A DNA stretch of 8,900 nucleotides from CAZTKP01 sp964614215 (lineage in GTDB: Bacteria; UBP6; UBA1177), in contig CAZTKP010000116.1 of the NCBI GenBank assembly GCA_964614215.1, positions 1 through 8,900 on the forward strand, given 5' to 3'. Position 1 is the first letter of the stretch, and each line of letters starts with the position of its first letter. A program made the position numbers and the translations under genes. Of the stretch, positions 6,177-8,900 are shown piece after piece. Under the pieces are notes generated by a model. That model made no database searches. It saw only the letters and a program-made list of their open reading frames with translations, and was not told the origin of the DNA.

Positions 6177-7325
6177 ATGAAAAACTACGATGTTGTTATA
6201 ATCGGCGGCGGAAGTGTGGGAACTCCTCTTGCTTACTATCTTGCGAAAAAGGGAAAGAAAGTCTGTGTCATTGAAAAGCATGCTTCAACTGGTCGTGGGC
6301 AGAATAGAGCTGCTATCGGCGGTATCAGAGCAACTCACAGTGATCCTGCAAAGATAAAGATATGCAGTATTTCCCTTGATATTGTAAGAAATATGAAAGC
6401 TGACCACGGAATTGATATTGACTGGTTTGAGGGTGGATATCTTTTTCCTGTTTATGATACGGAAAGAGAACGTGCGCTTAAAGAACTTCTGGTCGTTCAG
6501 AAGCAGTTCGGTCTTAATATCGACTGGATAGATGCTGAAATGGTCAAAGAGCTTGTTCCGGGAATAAATGACAGAGGTCTTCGCGGTGCGACTTTTTCAC
6601 CGGAAGACGGCAGTGCTTCACCTTTAAAGACTACAGGAGCTTTTTTTAAGCTTGCAACTGAAGCGGGAGCTGATTTTAAGTTCTATGAGAACGTTCTTTC
6701 GATGGAAATGGAAGGAGATGAAATAAAAAGTGTAAGGACTAACAAAGATGTATACACAGCAGACCTTTTTGTCAATGCTGCAGGCGGAGATGCAAGAGAG
6801 GTCGGTAAGATGAGCGGTCTTGACCTTCCCGTTTATCCTGATTCTCATGAAGCCGGGATCACAGAGCCTGTTAAACACTTTTTCAAGCCCATGGTCGTTG
6901 ATATCAGACCTGATGCGCATTCTCATAATTACTATTTTTATCAGGCGATAGGCGGTCAGGTAGTTTTCTGTATCACTCCTCATCCCAAAGCTCCAGGGAA
7001 AGATATTGATAATACGAGTGAATTTCTTCCGCTTGTAATTAAGAGGATGATAGAGCTTTATCCGAGACTTAGAAACCTGAGAGTCAGAAGAACATGGCGA
7101 GGACTTTATCCGATGACTCCGGACGGATTTCCGATCGTAGGATTCACGAAGGAAGTTAAAAACCTTTTCCTCACTGTCGGGATGTGCGGACAGGGTTATA
7201 TGCTCGGCCCCGGACTTGGCAAAATAATCTCAGAGATCGTTGTAGATGACTCAAAAGACTACGATTTTATCCTTGATCAGCTTTCACTTTACCGTGATTT
7301 CAGCGGTGAGGAAATGTTGAAATAA
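6177..7325 (+). CDS. DAO-family FAD-dependent amine/amino-acid dehydrogenase, beta subunit
   Basis: This 382-residue flavoprotein belongs to the D-amino-acid oxidase/sarcosine oxidase beta/HcnC superfamily. DVVIIGGGSVG (5-15) is the FAD-binding GxGxxG motif, and VIEK ends the second strand. GGIRATHSD in the N-terminal region resembles the GG-x-R-A segment of SoxB-like enzymes. FVNAAGGDA, PDGFPIVG and the C-terminal GMCGQGYMLGPGLGKII are the usual DAO FAD-contact segments. The length fits beta subunits of dye-linked L-proline dehydrogenases and HcnC. It should oxidise an imino/amino acid or N-methyl amine and pass electrons to the alpha subunit; the two genes are one base apart (TGA, T, ATG). 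Candidate substrates are proline, sarcosine, glycine or a D-amino acid, and the sequence does not separate these. There is no export signal. No terminator is visible after the stop. Confidence 0.88.
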   Translation: MKNYDVVIIGGGSVGTPLAYYLAKKGKKVCVIEKHASTGRGQNRAAIGGIRATHSDPAKIKICSISLDIVRNMKADHGIDIDWFEGGYLFPVYDTERERALKELLVVQKQFGLNIDWIDAEMVKELVPGINDRGLRGATFSPEDGSASPLKTTGAFFKLATEAGADFKFYENVLSMEMEGDEIKSVRTNKDVYTADLFVNAAGGDAREVGKMSGLDLPVYPDSHEAGITEPVKHFFKPMVVDIRPDAHSHNYYFYQAIGGQVVFCITPHPKAPGKDIDNTSEFLPLVIKRMIELYPRLRNLRVRRTWRGLYPMTPDGFPIVGFTKEVKNLFLTVGMCGQGYMLGPGLGKIISEIVVDDSKDYDFILDQLSLYRDFSGEEMLK

Positions 7326-7335
7326 ATCCCAAAAA

Positions 7336-7363
7336 TTGGTTTCCTTAAAATTCTAAGTATAAT
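7336..7363 (+). promoter_or_regulatory. Predicted promoter of the second lipoprotein gene
   Basis: TTGGTT (7336-7341) and a perfect TATAAT (7358-7363) are separated by 16 bp. Transcription would start near 7370, about 34 bases before ATG 7404; GGGAG at 7393-7397 is the ribosome-binding site. This suggests the lipoprotein is transcribed separately from the oxidoreductase operon, although no terminator separates them. Confidence 0.55.
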
Positions 7364-7403
7364 TCTTTCTGCGTGTGTAACTTTATATTTTCGGGAGTAA
7401 AAA

Positions 7404-8306
7404 ATGAGAAGATTTTTAGGTTTACTGCTGGTTTTATCATTCTTTATAATAACTTCATGCAGTGAAAATAACTGCAAAGACTGTGATAACTGCGGAGATG
7501 ACAGCAATGATGTAACTGCAACCGGCGATGATGATGTTCAGACAGCTGAAGATAAGGATACTGAAGTTGCTGATGAAACTGCTGATGAAGAAAAAGATGA
7601 GATGATAAAAGATGAAGATCAGGAAGTTGAAGACAATGCAACTGATGAAGAAGCTGATGATGCTGATGTTGATGAAAATAAATGCAGAGTAATAACCCTT
7701 GGTGATCTGTGGGTCGATTCCTATGATGACGGTGCCGATTATACTGGAGAACCGGGAAATGTTCTAGGTGAGCAGAATCTTCAGGACTGGATTCAGATAA
7801 TGTTCTATGATCCTGCAGATGAGCCGACCGAAGATATTTTTGACCTGACTGTAGGAACTTATGATCTGAGTACCGAGAACAATCAGAATTTAGACACCTG
7901 TACAGAATGCATTCTTGTTTTTGAAGATTTTGAAGAAGAGACAGAAGATGATATGGGCGGACCGACAAAGACCTATTTTCAGGAAACAGGAACGATCGAA
8001 GTTACTGAAATTAAGGCGGGAACAAGTCAGGCAAAAGGTGTTATCAATGCAAAGCTTGTTCAGGTCTATCTTGATATGTTCTCAATGAGCGTAATTAAGG
8101 TCGAAGGCGGCGAATGCCTTGAGTTTGTAGACGAATCTTTTGACACTTTCTGTACCCCTGACTGTACTGACAAGATCTGCGGATCAGACGGCTGTTACAA
8201 CGATTGTGGCGAATGTGAAGACGGATATGAGTGTAATGAGGACGGAACTGCATGTAACCTTATTCCTGATGATGACGTAATGCCTGACGCAGATACTGAC
8301 GCGTAA
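7404..8306 (+). CDS. Acidic secreted lipoprotein with beta domain and C-terminal cysteine knot-like module
   Basis: The protein has 300 residues. Residues 1-19 are a lipoprotein signal peptide (MRR, hydrophobic core, lipobox ITSC with C19; +2 Ser). A small Cys cluster (C24, C27, C30) and a very acidic, low-complexity Asp/Glu/Ala linker (about 32-92) follow. Residues 94-249 form a probably beta-rich domain (C94 start, TVGTYDLSTENNQN, CTECILVFEDF with C166/C169, KTYFQETGTIEVTEIKAG, then GGECLEF). I recognise this pattern from uncharacterised lipoproteins of Myxococcota-like genomes but know no function for it. The C-terminal module has eight cysteines (C250, 254, 259, 264, 268, 271, 277, 284), of the form CTPDCTDKICGSDGC, common in the same group. 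The end is an Asp-rich tail. It is likely anchored at the outer membrane or cell surface. It resembles the 247-1986 lipoprotein in build but not in domains. Confidence 0.85.
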   Translation: MRRFLGLLLVLSFFIITSCSENNCKDCDNCGDDSNDVTATGDDDVQTAEDKDTEVADETADEEKDEMIKDEDQEVEDNATDEEADDADVDENKCRVITLGDLWVDSYDDGADYTGEPGNVLGEQNLQDWIQIMFYDPADEPTEDIFDLTVGTYDLSTENNQNLDTCTECILVFEDFEEETEDDMGGPTKTYFQETGTIEVTEIKAGTSQAKGVINAKLVQVYLDMFSMSVIKVEGGECLEFVDESFDTFCTPDCTDKICGSDGCYNDCGECEDGYECNEDGTACNLIPDDDVMPDADTDA

Positions 8307-8339
8307 CTGAATAATTAACACCTGAAATCTTGCATATTA

Positions 8340-8384
8340 CCTCAAATAAGCTACAAAAAACTGTTATTTAACTCTTTTTTGAGG
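8340..8384 (+). promoter_or_regulatory. Possible leader hairpin covering the ribosome-binding site
   Basis: CCTCAAA (8340-8346) is an exact inverted repeat of TTTGAGG (8378-8384). The right arm contains the Shine-Dalgarno GAGG (8381-8384), five bases before ATG 8390. An alternative AT-only stem pairs AAATAA (8344-8349) with TTATTT (8364-8369) and shares three bases with the first, so the two cannot form fully together. This could modulate translation. The loop is long (31 bases) and the stems are weak, so the call is tentative. The remainder of the gap 8307-8389 shows no convincing promoter or terminator. Confidence 0.25.
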
Positions 8385-8389
8385 TTTCT

Positions 8390-8890
8390 ATGAATATTTT
8401 TGAGGAAAAGGGGATCTCGCAGAAGGTTCTAAAATCTATCGGGAACGATGAGAAGTTGCGTGGATTCTGTGAAGATGTGATAAAGGTCTGTTCGATGAAC
8501 ACGAACAGTTTTAAGAATCTTGTGAGATATTCAAGAGAGATAACGCTCAGGGATAAGATAGGTTATGAAAGGATCGCTCTGCTGATCGGTCTTGAAGAGC
8601 TTAAGGCTGAAGAGAAAGTGAATGATAAATCAAAGGGTGAAGAGATCCTCAACCGTCTTTACGAGCTTAGATATCCCGAGTGGTCGGCAAAGAAGCTTGC
8701 GTTTAAGAAGCTTAAGGACAGATACCGTGCTGCAACTGGCGGAGTGATAGATTTCCCTGAATTTGCAGAAGGGAACAGTTTTAAAGTGAGTTTTACGATA
8801 AAAAATGAAGAAGATATCGAAAATATGGTTGAATCCATTTCAAATGGTAAAGAGTTTCTTGAAGAATCACTTAGAAAAGTAAAAGAGTAG
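8390..8890 (+). CDS. Unrecognised small charged cytoplasmic protein
   Basis: I do not recognise this 166-residue protein. It is rich in Lys and Glu, has no signal peptide or membrane segment, and contains three Cys or fewer and no metal motif. Residues 1-110 look mostly helical, with ISQKVLKSIG near the start, NLVRYSREITLRDKIGYERIALL in the middle, then EEILNRLYELRYPEWSAKK. The last 40 residues read as a strand followed by helices (NSFKVSFTIKNEEDIENMVESI). The shape 'charged helix, F-x-V-x-F/I-x-I, then E-E-D-I/L helix' is reminiscent of the C-terminal dimerisation part of ParB proteins, but this is a weak resemblance and not an assignment. The GAGG ribosome-binding site is at 8381-8384. The gene is probably first in an operon, because another strong Shine-Dalgarno follows its TAG directly. 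Confidence 0.75.
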   Translation: MNIFEEKGISQKVLKSIGNDEKLRGFCEDVIKVCSMNTNSFKNLVRYSREITLRDKIGYERIALLIGLEELKAEEKVNDKSKGEEILNRLYELRYPEWSAKKLAFKKLKDRYRAATGGVIDFPEFAEGNSFKVSFTIKNEEDIENMVESISNGKEFLEESLRKVKE

Positions 8891-8896
8891 GGGGAG
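8891..8896 (+). promoter_or_regulatory. Shine-Dalgarno of a following gene beyond the window
   Basis: GGGGAG begins immediately after the TAG at 8888-8890 and is followed by AAAA at the window end. This is the layout expected just before the start codon of a co-transcribed gene whose coding sequence is not in view. Confidence 0.55.
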
Positions 8897-8900
8897 AAAA

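Noticed and set aside
6624..6983. Minus-strand 119-residue frame inside the DAO subunit gene
   Set aside because: It is fully contained in a well-supported enzyme gene, with no recognisable motif or ribosome-binding site.
4103..7325. Hydrogen cyanide synthase (hcnABC) assignment
   Set aside because: Homology is shared with proline dehydrogenase, octopine oxidase and sarcosine oxidase subunits. The extra ferredoxin section differs from HcnAB, so no gene symbol is given.
7444..7968. Minus-strand frame rich in His, Gln and Leu
   Set aside because: It is opposite the GAT/GAA-rich acidic linker of the second lipoprotein; the composition is a reflection of those codons and no start signal is present.
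8344..8380. Intrinsic terminator after the second lipoprotein (AAATAA/TTATTT stem followed by TCTTTTTT)
   Set aside because: The stem has no GC pairs, the loop is 14 bases and the T-run is not directly after the stem. It is too weak to call.

Overview
The window comes from a bacterium of moderate to low GC, apparently diderm, probably an uncultivated member of the former Deltaproteobacteria/Myxococcota or a neighbouring lineage. The lineage call is inference. It rests on two secreted lipoproteins with Asp/Ser/Thr-Gly low-complexity linkers, small cysteine-rich modules (a C-x3-C-x4-C-G-x-D-G-C-like motif and V-E-C-x4-A-D-C units), EGF and C-type lectin domains, and a glycine-rich surface-protein tail, a style familiar from those genomes. 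No rRNA, tRNA, CRISPR array, insertion sequence or integrase was seen.

Layout. (1) Bases 1-167 are the 3' end of a plus-strand gene for a glycine-rich secreted protein. (2) 247-1986 (+) encodes a 579-residue lipoprotein: cysteine-rich head, DTG/NTG tripeptide repeat, acidic linker, cysteine-rich modules with a calcium-binding EGF domain, then a C-type lectin domain that is physically split by an inserted PPC-like beta-sandwich. (3) On the minus strand and convergent with it, only 6 bp away, lies upp (1993-2616, uracil salvage), preceded by a DUF4143-type AAA ATPase gene (2682-3935). Each has a TTGACA box in the same 13-base context. The ATPase leader carries two exact 17-bp direct repeats 40 bp apart. 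(4) Divergent from the ATPase, 4103-7325 (+) is a tightly coupled two-gene oxidoreductase operon. The first gene is a fused alpha subunit ([2Fe-2S], two dinucleotide-binding domains, two [4Fe-4S] motifs, BFD-type [2Fe-2S]). The second is a DAO-type FAD amine/amino-acid dehydrogenase beta subunit. (5) 7404-8306 (+) is a second acidic lipoprotein, with its own promoter containing a perfect TATAAT. (6) 8390-8890 (+) is an unrecognised small charged protein, followed by a strong Shine-Dalgarno sequence for a gene beyond the window.

How the genes fit together. The two oxidoreductase subunits are the only clear complex: the beta subunit should oxidise an amino acid or secondary amine, and the alpha subunit should carry the electrons through its flavin and iron-sulfur centres. 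The exact substrate cannot be read from the sequence. upp is housekeeping. The lipoproteins and the glycine-rich protein point to a varied cell-surface adhesion or binding repertoire, not to one pathway. The most unusual item is the lectin domain interrupted by a PPC-like domain. No defence or mobile system is evident.
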